DNA of 64,000 nt from Microbacterium schleiferi (GTDB taxonomy: Bacteria; Actinomycetota; Actinomycetes; Actinomycetales; Microbacteriaceae), in NCBI RefSeq assembly GCF_015565955.1, contig NZ_CP064760.1:868001-932000 (forward strand), written 5' to 3'. Position 1 is the stretch's first letter. Each line of letters begins with the position of its first letter. Below the pieces are notes generated by a model, which did no database searches, was not told the DNA's origin, and saw nothing but the letters and a program-made list of their open reading frames with translations. Positions 28,820-37,501 of the stretch are shown one piece after another. A program made the position numbers and the translations under genes.

Positions 28820-29829
28820 TGACCGCGGCGCCGCTGCTGATCAACCTGCATTCGCATCTGGAGGGTCGCGTCAGGCCGAGTACTGCTGCCGAGATCGCGC
28901 GCGAGCTCGGGATGCCGGATGCCGATCGCGACTGGGCGGCGGCGTTGCAGCTGGAAGGCCCTGCTGACCTCACGTCGTATCTCGTCAAGGTCGTCGCGAC
29001 GTTTCCGTTCTTCTCTCGCCTCGATCTGCTCGAACGGATCACGCGGGAGGCCGTCGAGGATGCTGCGGCTGACGGTGAGGATCACCTCGAACTGCGGTTC
29101 GGTCCCGCATCGCACGCGGCATCGCTGCCGGAGCTGGATGCCGTGATCGGAGCGATGTGTGCGGGGATCACCGCAGGCATGGCAGAGACGGGGATCTCTG
29201 CCGGTGTCGTCGTGGCCGCGCTCCGGAGCGACCCGACCGAGGTGAACGAGGCGGTGGCCCGTGCTGCGGCTCGAGCTGCCGGTTCCGGCGTCGTCGGGTT
29301 CGATCTGGCCGGCGACGAACTGATCTTTCCCGACCTCGAGCGCTACCGCGACGCCTTCGCGATCGCGCGCAGCGCGGGCCTGGGAATCACCTGCCACGCG
29401 GCTGAGGCGGCATCCGGAAACGCAGCGGTGCGCGCTGTCGAGCTCCTGGGCGCCACGCGGATCGGGCACGGTGCCCGTATCGCCGAGGATCCCGGCCTCA
29501 TCGAGTGGTTCGTCGAGCGCGAGATCGCGATCGAAGTGTGCCCGACCTCGAATGTCTACACGGGTGCTGTCGCGTCGATGGCAGCCCACCCGGCGGCGGG
29601 ATTCGCTCGCGCCGGTGCGCGTGTCGTCCTCGGCGATGACAACCCGCGGCAGACCGGTTCGCTGCTCTCGAACGAAGTCACTGTGCTGCGCGAGGGCCTC
29701 GGCTTCGACGAGGTCATGATCCAGCGCCTGGCACGCGACAGCGTGGACGCGGCGTTCGTCTCCGACGGCGTGAGGATGCAGTGGCGAGGCCGGCTGGATG
29801 ACCCGGCCGCTCACCGCCCCGTGGCCTGA
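28816..29829 (+). CDS. adenosine deaminase-like metal-dependent deaminase
   Basis: 337 residues. Motifs of the adenosine/adenine deaminase family: INLHSHLEG (metal His pair), GITCHAAEA (normally HAGE), RIGHGARI, EVCPTSNVYTG and VLGDDNPRQTG (double Asp). All catalytic positions are kept apart from small neighbours, so it is probably active on an aminopurine nucleoside, base or futalosine-like compound. It is only 337 residues and lacks extra domains. Coupled to the GntR gene. Confidence 0.87.
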   Translation: MMTAAPLLINLHSHLEGRVRPSTAAEIARELGMPDADRDWAAALQLEGPADLTSYLVKVVATFPFFSRLDLLERITREAVEDAAADGEDHLELRFGPASHAASLPELDAVIGAMCAGITAGMAETGISAGVVVAALRSDPTEVNEAVARAAARAAGSGVVGFDLAGDELIFPDLERYRDAFAIARSAGLGITCHAAEAASGNAAVRAVELLGATRIGHGARIAEDPGLIEWFVEREIAIEVCPTSNVYTGAVASMAAHPAAGFARAGARVVLGDDNPRQTGSLLSNEVTVLREGLGFDEVMIQRLARDSVDAAFVSDGVRMQWRGRLDDPAAHRPVA

Positions 29830-29967
29830 GCGGGACCGCCAGCGGATTCCCGGGCGAGGATACCCCGTGCCCTAGACTGACCGGAGTGTCTCGGCGCGTG
29901 CGCTGACCGCCCGAGGCTGGTTCGCGCCGCTCGCCCGGCGCCGAAGACTTCATCGATTGGCTTCCGC

Positions 29968-31395
29968 GTGTCCGCCCACCCGACTTCCGCTCCGGCGCTG
30001 CCGGCGTCGCTGGACGTGCCCTCGGACCCGAATGACCTGGTCAGCGGTGTGTGGCCGACGGATGCCGAGCGCGATGCTGCCGGTGAACTGGTCCTCGGGG
30101 GAGTGACGGCATCCGACCTCGTCCGTAACTACGGGACGCCGCTGTATGTCCTGGACGAAAGCGAGGTCCGCTCCCACGCTCTCCGGGCTCGCGAGGCCTT
30201 CGCATCCGCGGCCGCCCGTCACGGCGTCGGGGCGCGGGTCTATTACGCCGGGAAGGCCTTCCTCAGTACTGAGGTGGTGCGCTGGGTCACCGATGCCGGA
30301 CTTGCCGTGGATGTCGCCAGTGGCGGGGAACTGGCCGTTGCCCTGGCAGCCGGTGCGGACCCTGCGCGGGTCGGTGTGCACGGCAACAACAAGAGTGTCG
30401 CCGAACTCGAGAGCGCCGTGGCGGCGGGCGTCGGGTCGATCGTCGTCGATAGCTTCCAGGAGATCGATCGGCTCGCGGCCGTCGCCGCTGCCGCGGGGGT
30501 CGAGCAACCGGTGCTCCTGCGGGTCAACAGCGGTGTGCACGCCGAGACCCACGATTTTCTCGCGACGGCGCATGAGGACCAGAAGTTCGGATTCACGCTC
30601 GCCGACGCGATTGTCGCGGCGGGACGGGTGCGCGAGGCCGCCGGCCTGCGGCTGATCGGGCTGCACTGCCATATCGGCTCGCAGATCTTCGGCACTGCCG
30701 GTTTCGCCGAGTCTGCAGCGCGCATCGTGGCCCTCTACGCTGACCTGCTCGCGGATCCTGATGCCGCGGGGGATCTTCGGGTACTGAACCTCGGCGGCGG
30801 GTTCGGGATCGCCTATACCCGCGCTGACAGCCCCACGGCGATCGAGGTTCTCGCCGACGGGATCGTCGACGCCGTTGCTGCCGAGTGCGCCGCGCGCGGC
30901 ATCCGGATGCCGAATGTCGCCTTCGAACCGGGCCGCGTCATCGTCGGGCAGGCGGGCGTGACCCTCTACACCGTCGGGACCACGAAGCCCGTCGCCCTCG
31001 ACGCCGAGCGTGAGCGGCTCTACGTGAGCGTGGACGGCGGGATGAGTGACAACGCACGCCCCGCGCTCTACGGTGCTCACTACAGCGCGCGGCTGGCCTC
31101 CCGGGTCAGCGACGCGGCTCCGCAGCTGGTCCGGGTCGTCGGGAAGCACTGCGAGTCCGGCGACATCGTCGTGGACGCCGAATACCTGCCCGCCGATGTC
31201 GCGCCCGGTGACATCCTGGCCGTTCCGGCGACCGGGGCGTACTGTTTCTCGCTGGCCAGCAACTACAACTACCTCCCGCGCCCCGCTGTCGTCGCGGTCC
31301 GGGACGGGCGCTCCCGCGTGATCGTTCGCGGTGAGACCATCGATGACCTGCTGGCGCGTGATGCCGGCATCCTCCCGACCGAAAGGACGGCATGA
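29968..31395 (+). CDS. lysA: diaminopimelate decarboxylase
   Basis: 475 residues from GTG at 29968; no clear Shine-Dalgarno is seen. Fold III PLP enzyme: PLP Lys in VYYAGKAFLS, LIGLHCHIGSQIF, LNLGGGFGIAY, phosphate loop EPGRVIVG, the partner-subunit Cys in KHCESGDIV, and NYNYLPRP at the end. Last step of lysine synthesis, in the cytoplasm. The stop overlaps the hom start by ATGA (31392-31395). A -10-like TAGACT lies at about 29,873. Confidence 0.96.
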   Translation: MSAHPTSAPALPASLDVPSDPNDLVSGVWPTDAERDAAGELVLGGVTASDLVRNYGTPLYVLDESEVRSHALRAREAFASAAARHGVGARVYYAGKAFLSTEVVRWVTDAGLAVDVASGGELAVALAAGADPARVGVHGNNKSVAELESAVAAGVGSIVVDSFQEIDRLAAVAAAAGVEQPVLLRVNSGVHAETHDFLATAHEDQKFGFTLADAIVAAGRVREAAGLRLIGLHCHIGSQIFGTAGFAESAARIVALYADLLADPDAAGDLRVLNLGGGFGIAYTRADSPTAIEVLADGIVDAVAAECAARGIRMPNVAFEPGRVIVGQAGVTLYTVGTTKPVALDAERERLYVSVDGGMSDNARPALYGAHYSARLASRVSDAAPQLVRVVGKHCESGDIVVDAEYLPADVAPGDILAVPATGAYCFSLASNYNYLPRPAVVAVRDGRSRVIVRGETIDDLLARDAGILPTERTA

Positions 31396-32729
31396 CCGAC
31401 TACCGCCGCCTACGCGTCGCGCTGCTGGGCGCTGGGGCCGTCGGCTCCCAGGTCGCCGCGCTGCTGCGTCAGCACGCCGATGAACTGGCAGACCGCGCCG
31501 GAGCGCGCCTCGAACTCGTGGGCATCGCCGTGCGCAACCCGGATGCACCGCGCGAGGCTGACCTGCCTCGCGAGCTGTTCACGACGGATGCCGAGACTCT
31601 CATCCTCGGTGCCGACATCGTCATCGAGCTGATGGGCGGCATCGAGCCGGCCCGCACGAGCCTGCTGCAGGCGATCGGGTCGGGCGCCGATGTCGTGACC
31701 GCCAACAAGGCGCTGCTGGCAACGCACGGCCCGGAGATCTTCGAGGCCGCCGACCAGGTGGGCGCTCAGGTGTACTACGAGGCTGCCGCAGCTGGTGCGA
31801 TCCCCATCATCCGTCCCCTTCGCGACTCGCTCGCCGGCGACCGGGTGCAGCGGATCATGGGCATCGTCAACGGCACGACCAACTACATCCTTGACCGCAT
31901 GGACACCGAGGGCGCCGACTTCGGCGACGTGCTCGCGCAGGCGCAGGCGCTCGGCTACGCCGAGGCCGACCCGACGGCCGACATCGAGGGCTACGACGCC
32001 GCGCAGAAGGCGGCGATCCTCGCGAGCCTCGCCTTCCACACCTCGGTGCCGCTGGAGGCGGTCCACCGAGAGGGGATCACCGCGATCGACAAGCCGATGA
32101 TGGATGCCGCGCGCAAGGCGGGCTACGTCATCAAGCTCCTCGCGGTGTGCGAGCGGGTTGTGAACGGCTCGGGCGACGCGATCTCGGTTCGGGTGTACCC
32201 GGCGCTGGTGCCTCGCGAACACCCGCTCGCGAGCGTTCATGGTGCGAACAATGCCGTCTTCGTGCAGGCCGAGGCTGCCGGGAACCTCATGTTCTACGGC
32301 GCGGGAGCGGGCGGGGTGCAGACGGCCTCCGCGGTTCTCGGCGATGTCGTCTCGGCGGCCCGCCGCCACATCGCGGGCGGTGTGGGCGTGGGGGAGTCGA
32401 CCCGCGCCAACCTGCCGATCCTGCCGATCGGGCACGTGACGACCCAGTACCAGATCACGCTCGAGGTCACCGACCAGCCGGGCGTGCTCGCCACGGTCGC
32501 TGGGATCCTCAGCGAGGGGCGCGTGTCGATCGCGACGGTCGAGCAGACGGTGGCGGATGCCTCCACCGACCCGCTCGCGCGCGTCGCCGCAGACCCGACG
32601 GGTGTTGCCCGACTCGTGATCGGTACGCATAAGGCTTTGGAGCAGGATCTCAGCGAGACGGTTGTTCGCCTTGCTGACAGTGACGTCGTGGACCGGGTCG
32701 TTTCGGTCCTGCGAGTAGAAGGAGATTGA
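31392..32729 (+). CDS. hom: homoserine dehydrogenase
   Basis: 445 residues, ATG preceded by GAAAGGA. NAD(P)-binding [16 protein letters not shown] at the N-terminus, [23 protein letters not shown], the catalytic domain [14 protein letters not shown] with [21 protein letters not shown]. The C-terminal ACT domain [25 protein letters not shown] is the usual site of threonine feedback. Makes homoserine for threonine and methionine. Confidence 0.96.
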   Translation: MTDYRRLRVALLGAGAVGSQVAALLRQHADELADRAGARLELVGIAVRNPDAPREADLPRELFTTDAETLILGADIVIELMGGIEPARTSLLQAIGSGADVVTANKALLATHGPEIFEAADQVGAQVYYEAAAAGAIPIIRPLRDSLAGDRVQRIMGIVNGTTNYILDRMDTEGADFGDVLAQAQALGYAEADPTADIEGYDAAQKAAILASLAFHTSVPLEAVHREGITAIDKPMMDAARKAGYVIKLLAVCERVVNGSGDAISVRVYPALVPREHPLASVHGANNAVFVQAEAAGNLMFYGAGAGGVQTASAVLGDVVSAARRHIAGGVGVGESTRANLPILPIGHVTTQYQITLEVTDQPGVLATVAGILSEGRVSIATVEQTVADASTDPLARVAADPTGVARLVIGTHKALEQDLSETVVRLADSDVVDRVVSVLRVEGD

Positions 32730-32730
32730 C

Positions 32731-33819
32731 GTGGCACACGTGTGGCGCGGAGTCATGCACGAGTACGCCGACCGCCTGGGGGTGACGGCGGAATCGACCG
32801 TCGTCTCGCTCGGGGAGGGAGGCACGCCGCTCGTGCCCGCACCGGCGCTCTCGCAGCGCACGGGAGCGCAGGTCTGGGTGAAGTTCGAGGGCATGAACCC
32901 CACGGGCTCCTTCAAGGACCGCGGCATGACGGTGGCTCTCTCGCGGGCCGTCGAACATGGCGCCAAGGCCGTCATCTGTGCGTCGACGGGCAACACCTCG
33001 GCATCCGCCGCTGCCTACGCCGCCCACGCCGGGATCACGGCGGCAGTGCTGGTTCCCGAGGGCAAGATCGCGATGGGCAAGCTCAGCCAGGCGGTCGCCC
33101 ACAACGGACAGCTCATCCAGATCCGCGGCAACTTCGATGACTGCCTCGAGATCGCTCGCGAGCTTGCCGACAACTACCCGGTTCATCTGGTGAACTCGGT
33201 CAACCCCGACCGAATCGAGGGGCAGAAGACGGCAGCGTACGAGATCGTTGAGGTTCTCGGCGACGCTCCCGACTTCCACTTCATTCCCGTCGGCAACGCC
33301 GGAAACTACACGGCGTACTCGCGCGGCTACCGCGAAGAGGCCGAGCGCGGAGTCTCCACCCGTGTGCCCCGGATGTTCGGTTTCCAGGCTGAGGGAAGCG
33401 CTCCGCTCGTGCGTGGCGAGGTCGTCAAGAACCCCGAGACGATCGCCACCGCGATCCGGATCGGTAACCCGGCGTCGTGGGAACTCGCACTCGAGGCTCG
33501 CGCGGCAACCGACGGCTGGTTCGGCGCGATCGACGACGAGCGGATTCTTGCCGCGCAGAAGATCCTCGCCGGTGAGGTGGGCGTCTTCGTCGAGCCCGCG
33601 TCGGCGATCAGCGTCGCGGGCCTGCTCGACCGGGCAGAAGCGGGAATCGTGCCCGCGGGGTCCACGGTCGTGCTCACCGTGACCGGCCACGGCCTGAAGG
33701 ACCCCCAGTGGGCGCTGCGCAACGCCGACGGATCGGAAGCGCGGCCGACGGTTGTGGACGCGACCACCTCCGAGGTGGCTTCCGTGCTCGGGCTCGCTCG
33801 CGCGGGGGCGACCGCGTGA
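32731..33819 (+). CDS. thrC: threonine synthase
   Basis: 362 residues from GTG at 32731 with a strong AGAAGGAGA site. PLP Lys62 in [38 protein letters not shown] phosphate-binding loop, late [10 protein letters not shown]. Fold type II PLP enzyme that converts phosphohomoserine to threonine. Starts one base after the hom stop; the end overlaps thrB by GTGA. Confidence 0.96.
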   Translation: MAHVWRGVMHEYADRLGVTAESTVVSLGEGGTPLVPAPALSQRTGAQVWVKFEGMNPTGSFKDRGMTVALSRAVEHGAKAVICASTGNTSASAAAYAAHAGITAAVLVPEGKIAMGKLSQAVAHNGQLIQIRGNFDDCLEIARELADNYPVHLVNSVNPDRIEGQKTAAYEIVEVLGDAPDFHFIPVGNAGNYTAYSRGYREEAERGVSTRVPRMFGFQAEGSAPLVRGEVVKNPETIATAIRIGNPASWELALEARAATDGWFGAIDDERILAAQKILAGEVGVFVEPASAISVAGLLDRAEAGIVPAGSTVVLTVTGHGLKDPQWALRNADGSEARPTVVDATTSEVASVLGLARAGATA

Positions 33820-34754
33820 ACGCAGCCCGGGTCGCCGAGCGTTCGGTCGTGGTGCGTGTGCCCGCGACCAGTGCGAACCTGGGGCCCGGATTCGACACGC
33901 TGGGACTCGCGCTCAGCCTCTACGACGATCTCGTCGTGACCTCCCTTCCGGAACCCGGGCTCGATATCCAGGCCGAGGGCGAAGGTGCCGACGAGATCCC
34001 TCGCGACGAGTCGAACCTCCTGGTGCGGGCCATGGCCTACGCTTTCGAGGCCGTCGACCGTCCCGTGCCGGGCCTGCGGCTCCGGGCGCGCAACACGATC
34101 CCGCACGGCCGCGGGCTCGGATCTTCGGGGGCGGCCGTCGTCGCCGGCATCCTGGCCGTCAAGGGACTGCTCGAGGGCGACGTCGAGATCGGGCCCGACA
34201 CGATGCTGCGTCTGGCTACCGAATTGGAGGGGCATCCCGACAACGTCGCTCCGGCACTGTTCGGCGGCCTCACCATCGCGTGGATGGACGAGGCGATGCC
34301 GCAGCACAAGAAGCTGTTGGTGCATCGCGGCGTCTCTCCGGTCGTGTTCGTCCCGAGCTTCACGATGTCCACGAGCGTGGCGCGCAGCCTCCAGCCCCTG
34401 CAGGTGCCCCGCGAGGATGCCGTCTTCAACCTCTCGCGGTCGGCGTTGCTGATCGCGGCTCTCACGCAGAGCCCCGAACTGCTCCTGGCCGCCACAGAAG
34501 ACAAACTGCACCAGAACTACCGTGCGCAGGCGATGCCCGAGACCGATCGGCTGGTCCGAGCACTGCGCGAGCACGGCTTCGCGGCGGTCGTGTCGGGAGC
34601 AGGTCCCAGTGTGCTTGTGCTGGCCGATGGCCCCGGTCGTCGGCTGGAGGCTGCCGCTGTCGCCGAGCGGGTCGCGGACACCCCGTGGGAGGCGCACATG
34701 CTGGCCGTCGACGTCAAGGGTGGTACAGTGAAGTCTCTCCGGCCGGGCTCTTAG
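33816..34754 (+). CDS. thrB: homoserine kinase
   Basis: 312 residues from GTG at 33816, overlapping the thrC stop. GHMP kinase: N-terminal [23 protein letters not shown] loop [12 protein letters not shown] at about 96-107, and C-terminal [12 protein letters not shown]. Phosphorylates homoserine for ThrC. Last gene of the host operon before the prophage. In related genomes rho commonly follows. Confidence 0.96.
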   Translation: MNAARVAERSVVVRVPATSANLGPGFDTLGLALSLYDDLVVTSLPEPGLDIQAEGEGADEIPRDESNLLVRAMAYAFEAVDRPVPGLRLRARNTIPHGRGLGSSGAAVVAGILAVKGLLEGDVEIGPDTMLRLATELEGHPDNVAPALFGGLTIAWMDEAMPQHKKLLVHRGVSPVVFVPSFTMSTSVARSLQPLQVPREDAVFNLSRSALLIAALTQSPELLLAATEDKLHQNYRAQAMPETDRLVRALREHGFAAVVSGAGPSVLVLADGPGRRLEAAAVAERVADTPWEAHMLAVDVKGGTVKSLRPGS

Positions 34755-35040
34755 ATCCGGCGCTCAGACCCTCGCCCGGACCAGGGCGGGGGTCTTCTGT
34801 TTGCCCGGTCCTGAGCCATTCGACGTCGACGTCGCAGGCGACGGCCCATGCGTTGATGACGAGCTTTCCGGGGATGGTGACGCCCCGTTCGTAGTTGCTC
34901 ACTGTGGATCGGCCGACGCCGAGTTCGCGTGAGAGGTCGGCCTGTTCGAGGCCGCGCCATTCGCGTGCGATGCGGAGGCGGTTCTGGAGCGTGGAGGGTG
35001 GAACCTTTGCGCCGCGGTCGAGGCTGAGAACAATCGTCAT
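34714..35040 (-). CDS. XRE-type HTH immunity repressor, 3' end read through into host DNA
   Basis: 108 residues. HTH of the XRE/Cro type at about 31-52 (LEQADLSRELGVGRSTVSNYERG), then TIPGKLVINAWAVACDVDVEWLRTGQ, typical of actinophage repressors. Residues about 80-108 (TEDPRPGPGEGL... ending in SLYHP) are encoded by the complement of the thrB terminator and thrB 3' end, so they are host-derived. The only leftward phage gene. Promoter signals directly before ATG suggest a leaderless mRNA. Likely keeps the lytic genes off. Confidence 0.8.
   Translation of the reverse strand: MTIVLSLDRGAKVPPSTLQNRLRIAREWRGLEQADLSRELGVGRSTVSNYERGVTIPGKLVINAWAVACDVDVEWLRTGQTEDPRPGPGEGLSAGSKSPAGETSLYHP
34766..34803 (+). 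terminator. intrinsic terminator after thrB
   Basis: Arms AGACCCTCGCCC (34766-34777) and GGGCGGGGGTCT (34784-34795), fully paired allowing one wobble, 6-base loop, then TCTGTTT. Clear host terminator. It also marks the last recognisable host sequence before the prophage. Confidence 0.85.
34796..34815. other. probable left host-phage junction (attL region)
   Basis: The thrB terminator with its T-rich tail ends near 34803, and the conserved part of the phage repressor begins near 34804. The crossover core must be in or just beside this segment. I cannot define the core without the right end of the prophage. Confidence 0.45.
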
Positions 35041-35046
35041 ATGTCC

Positions 35047-35075
35047 AAGTTAGGACTACCTTTCGAAACTGTCAA
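35047..35075 (-). promoter_or_regulatory. leftward (repressor) promoter
   Basis: On the minus strand TTGACA (35075-35070), 17-base spacer, TAACTT (35052-35047). The expected start is at or just before the repressor ATG (35040), so the message is probably leaderless. Confidence 0.6.
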
Positions 35076-35093
35076 TACGACCGAAAGTGAACA

Positions 35094-35111
35094 AAGCCCA
35101 AACTTGGGCTT
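35094..35111. promoter_or_regulatory. inverted repeat in the divergent control region
   Basis: AAGCCCAAA followed by CTTGGGCTT, nearly perfect, placed between the two promoters and touching the rightward -35. Candidate operator for repressor or the small HTH protein. Confidence 0.45.
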
Positions 35112-35137
35112 GACATATGTCCAGATTGAGGCATCAT
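35110..35137 (+). promoter_or_regulatory. rightward early promoter with CATATGTCC operators
   Basis: TTGACA at 35110-35115 and a weak -10 CATCAT at 35132-35137. The -35 is embedded in GACATATGTC (35112-35121). The same word recurs as CATATGTCCA at 35038-35047 over the repressor start and inverted as TGGACATATG at 35137-35146. Three related sites over both promoters suggest repressor operators. Confidence 0.5.
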
Positions 35138-35143
35138 GGACAT

Positions 35144-35341
35144 ATGCCCAACATGGACACAACCGCAGACACCGAAGTCACAGCGGCTGAAGCCGCCGAG
35201 ATCCTCGGCAAGGACCGCCGACAGGTCACCCGACTGGTCAAACGTGGAACCCTCACACCATCTCGGAAGCTCCCTGGATACACGGGCGCCTACCTGTTCT
35301 GGCGCTCCGACGTCACCGCGATCAGCGAGCGTGCGTCATGA
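35144..35341 (+). CDS. small HTH protein (Cro/excisionase-like)
   Basis: 65 residues from ATG at 35144 (ATG at 35153 also possible; ATG at 35117 lies inside the promoter). Contains TAAEAAEILGKDRRQVTRLVKRGTLTPSRKLPG, a MerR/excisionase-type helix-turn-helix. First rightward gene, facing the repressor, which is the position of Cro or an excisionase. Its stop overlaps the next start (ATGA). Confidence 0.65.
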   Translation: MPNMDTTADTEVTAAEAAEILGKDRRQVTRLVKRGTLTPSRKLPGYTGAYLFWRSDVTAISERAS

Positions 35342-35667
35342 CCACGGTTCCCCCGATGGTTTACCCGGGTTCCCCGAATGTCCGTTCCACGGACCCGATC
35401 GAGTCGCATGAGGCGGCTGACCTGTCGGATACCGCGGCGTCGCAGCTTGAGGTGATGCGGATCCTCGAGCACGCTGACCGCCCGTTGTCGGATGGGGAGA
35501 TTTACCGGGAGCATCTGGCCGCTCCGGTGTTGAATCCGTGGTCGTTCTCAGATTCCCGTCTCAGGACCGCCCGGCATGAGCTTGTTGAAGACGGGCGTGT
35601 GGTTGAGGCCGGGGTGGGGCGGACGTCGAAGGGTCGCCGCTGCAAGACATGGGCAGTCGCATCATGA
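35338..35667 (+). CDS. winged-helix-like phage protein
   Basis: 109 residues, ATGA-coupled on both sides. LEVMRILEHADRPLSDGEIYREHL and SRLRTARHELVEDGRVVEAG have the spacing of a winged helix-turn-helix. KGRRCKTWAVAS ends the protein. No further identification. Early-region, perhaps regulatory. Confidence 0.55.
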   Translation: MTTVPPMVYPGSPNVRSTDPIESHEAADLSDTAASQLEVMRILEHADRPLSDGEIYREHLAAPVLNPWSFSDSRLRTARHELVEDGRVVEAGVGRTSKGRRCKTWAVAS

Positions 35668-35990
35668 CCGCGCACGACATGACTCGCTTCTGGCGGATCT
35701 TCACCGTCGATCACGGCCGCGTCCGAGGCGACTTCATCGTCTACGCCGCGAAGGTCGGCGTGCATGAAGTGAAGCCTCTGAACGTCACCTTGTGGGACGA
35801 CGAGCACACCTGGGGCCGCGTCGTGAAGTACGACGACTTCATTGCGATCGTCAATGGCGATGGCATCGAGATCCCGGGGCACATGATCCGCGCCGAGGTG
35901 AAGGCTGACATCGAAGACGCGATGGACGACCTGCTCGCGGCGATGCGGCAGTGCGTCGATGCCTTCCCCGTTGCGGAGGTCGCGTCATGA
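35664..35990 (+). CDS. hypothetical phage protein
   Basis: 108 residues from ATG at 35664, overlapping the previous stop. MTRFWRIFTVDHGRVRGDFIVYAAKVGVHEVKPLNVTLWDDEH. No known motif. An acidic C-terminal helix ends in DAFPVAEVAS. Early operon gene of unknown role. Confidence 0.55.
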   Translation: MTAHDMTRFWRIFTVDHGRVRGDFIVYAAKVGVHEVKPLNVTLWDDEHTWGRVVKYDDFIAIVNGDGIEIPGHMIRAEVKADIEDAMDDLLAAMRQCVDAFPVAEVAS

Positions 35991-36178
35991 TCACTGTTCG
36001 TTGGTGCGCCGGGTTCCTGTTCTTCCTGGCCCTGGTCCCCGCGTTCCTGGGTGTCCGCGACTGGCTTCTGGCTGCGTTCCTGTTCGTGATGTTCGTGGTG
36101 GCGTTCACCCCGTGGCACCGGCTCATCGCGCTGGTAGTTCTCACTTCCCCATCTGATCCTCCGCGGCACCGCCGCTAA
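35987..36178 (+). CDS. small phage membrane protein
   Basis: 63 residues from ATG at 35987 (ATGA overlap). Two hydrophobic stretches, WCAGFLFFLALVPAFLG and WLLAAFLFVMFVVAF, and a C-terminal basic end PSDPPRHRR. Function unknown. Superinfection exclusion is one possibility for such proteins. Confidence 0.5.
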   Translation: MITVRWCAGFLFFLALVPAFLGVRDWLLAAFLFVMFVVAFTPWHRLIALVVLTSPSDPPRHRR

Positions 36179-36204
36179 CACCTCCGTATAGAAGGGCACA
36201 AGAC

Positions 36205-36615
36205 ATGACGGAGCAAACAACAACCCGGATCTACCTGGGCCGGTTCGATGGTGACCGGCTCGTAGAGGTCACGCATTTCACGTCACGGGGTGACCGGTGC
36301 GTCCCCCCGAGCATTGTCGATCTGGTCGCCGCGGACCCTACCCGGAATTCGTACACGGACTGGGATGGGGGCGTGTGGTTTCCCCTGACCGAGGGGCGTG
36401 TGATTGAGCAGCGGGCTGATATGGGTGGCGCGTGTTGTTGGTGTGAGTTCCCGCAGGCGCGGCAGAAGTATCTTCCGGTGCCGGCGTCCGCCGCGGTCGG
36501 TGGTGTGCATGTGCGCCCGTTGCGGCGTGACTCCCGGTTCTGGGCGATGGTCGCTGTGACCGGGCTCGTGGCTGTGGTGTGTGTGCTGCTGGTGGTATCG
36601 GCGGTGACGGCATGA
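36205..36615 (+). CDS. hypothetical phage protein with C-terminal membrane helix
   Basis: 136 residues, ATG at 36205 after GAAGGGCA. The N-terminal soluble part has a Cys pair CCWC in DMGGACCWCEF. A single C-terminal helix FWAMVAVTGLVAVVCVLLVVSAV suggests a tail-anchored membrane protein. Not identified. Confidence 0.55.
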   Translation: MTEQTTTRIYLGRFDGDRLVEVTHFTSRGDRCVPPSIVDLVAADPTRNSYTDWDGGVWFPLTEGRVIEQRADMGGACCWCEFPQARQKYLPVPASAAVGGVHVRPLRRDSRFWAMVAVTGLVAVVCVLLVVSAVTA

Positions 36616-37184
36616 ACGACTTCACAGCATCCAACGGCATCGGCGTGGAGATCAACGATGAAGAACAGATCGTCTTCGCCGTGCCGAATCGTCCCACCTC
36701 GCCGGTATGGATGAAGCCGGATGAGCGCGTCGCATTGCGGGAGTTCTTCCGTGCTGAGGAAGACGAACGCCTCGGACGGTGGAGGTGGCCCGAGAACCCG
36801 GAATATGTGGTTTATCGAGCCGACGACGATGCGCGGGTTCTTCACGAGCCAAGCGGGCAAGTATGGGTGATAACTCGACGTGCGGTGAATGGTGCGACTT
36901 ACGGTGGCATCCAAGATTGGCACCGAGCCGCTCGGGCGTTCTTCGATGCTCACCCGGATCCGCTGGATATGCCCGACGGCATCTACATGGTCAACAAGAC
37001 CTTCCATCCCTACGAGCGACTCGTGCAGCGACGACGGGGCAAGTGGCTCCACCTCTACCGGGGTGATGCGCCACAGCACGAGACGCACACCGCCGAACAG
37101 GTCGCCCGCATCGCAGCGAAAGAGGGCCGTCTGACTCCGCTCGTTCAGGTTCCTGAGCCTGACACGACTGGGGGTGCGTCATGA
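36612..37184 (+). CDS. hypothetical phage protein
   Basis: 190 residues from ATG at 36612, coupled by ATGA to both neighbours. Acidic, rich in aromatic residues (NGIGVEINDEEQIVFAVPN, LGRWRWPENPEYVVY). No motif recognised. Ends TTGGAS. Confidence 0.55.
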   Translation: MNDFTASNGIGVEINDEEQIVFAVPNRPTSPVWMKPDERVALREFFRAEEDERLGRWRWPENPEYVVYRADDDARVLHEPSGQVWVITRRAVNGATYGGIQDWHRAARAFFDAHPDPLDMPDGIYMVNKTFHPYERLVQRRRGKWLHLYRGDAPQHETHTAEQVARIAAKEGRLTPLVQVPEPDTTGGAS

Positions 37185-37501
37185 CCGCGGCGAAGTACCT
37201 GTCCCCTGGGGATTGGGTGTCGAACCCTACCCTCGCAACCCTCGGGCACGTGTTGATCGTAACTGAGCAACCACACCCCCTCGGGGAACGGATGCTGCTG
37301 CTGACGGTGCAGATCGTCGAGTCCGGTGAAACAGCCCGGTACACCGTCGACCAGGACGCGGACTATACGGTCATCGGGGCGGAGGGTTTGCGTCGCCGCC
37401 GCGCTGTCGAGCTCGACATGCAGTTGCGGTTGTCGCGGGAGTTGCTGGAATCCCAGCGGGTCGTCGACGCGATCGACACACACCTGGCGGTGACCGCATG
37501 A
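37181..37501 (+). CDS. hypothetical phage protein
   Basis: 106 residues. The N-terminal part (LSPGDWVSNPTLATLGHVLIVT) looks like a small beta barrel; the C-terminus is helical (RRRRAVELDMQLRLSRELLES). ATGA overlaps at both ends. Unknown function. Confidence 0.5.
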   Translation: MTAAKYLSPGDWVSNPTLATLGHVLIVTEQPHPLGERMLLLTVQIVESGETARYTVDQDADYTVIGAEGLRRRRAVELDMQLRLSRELLESQRVVDAIDTHLAVTA

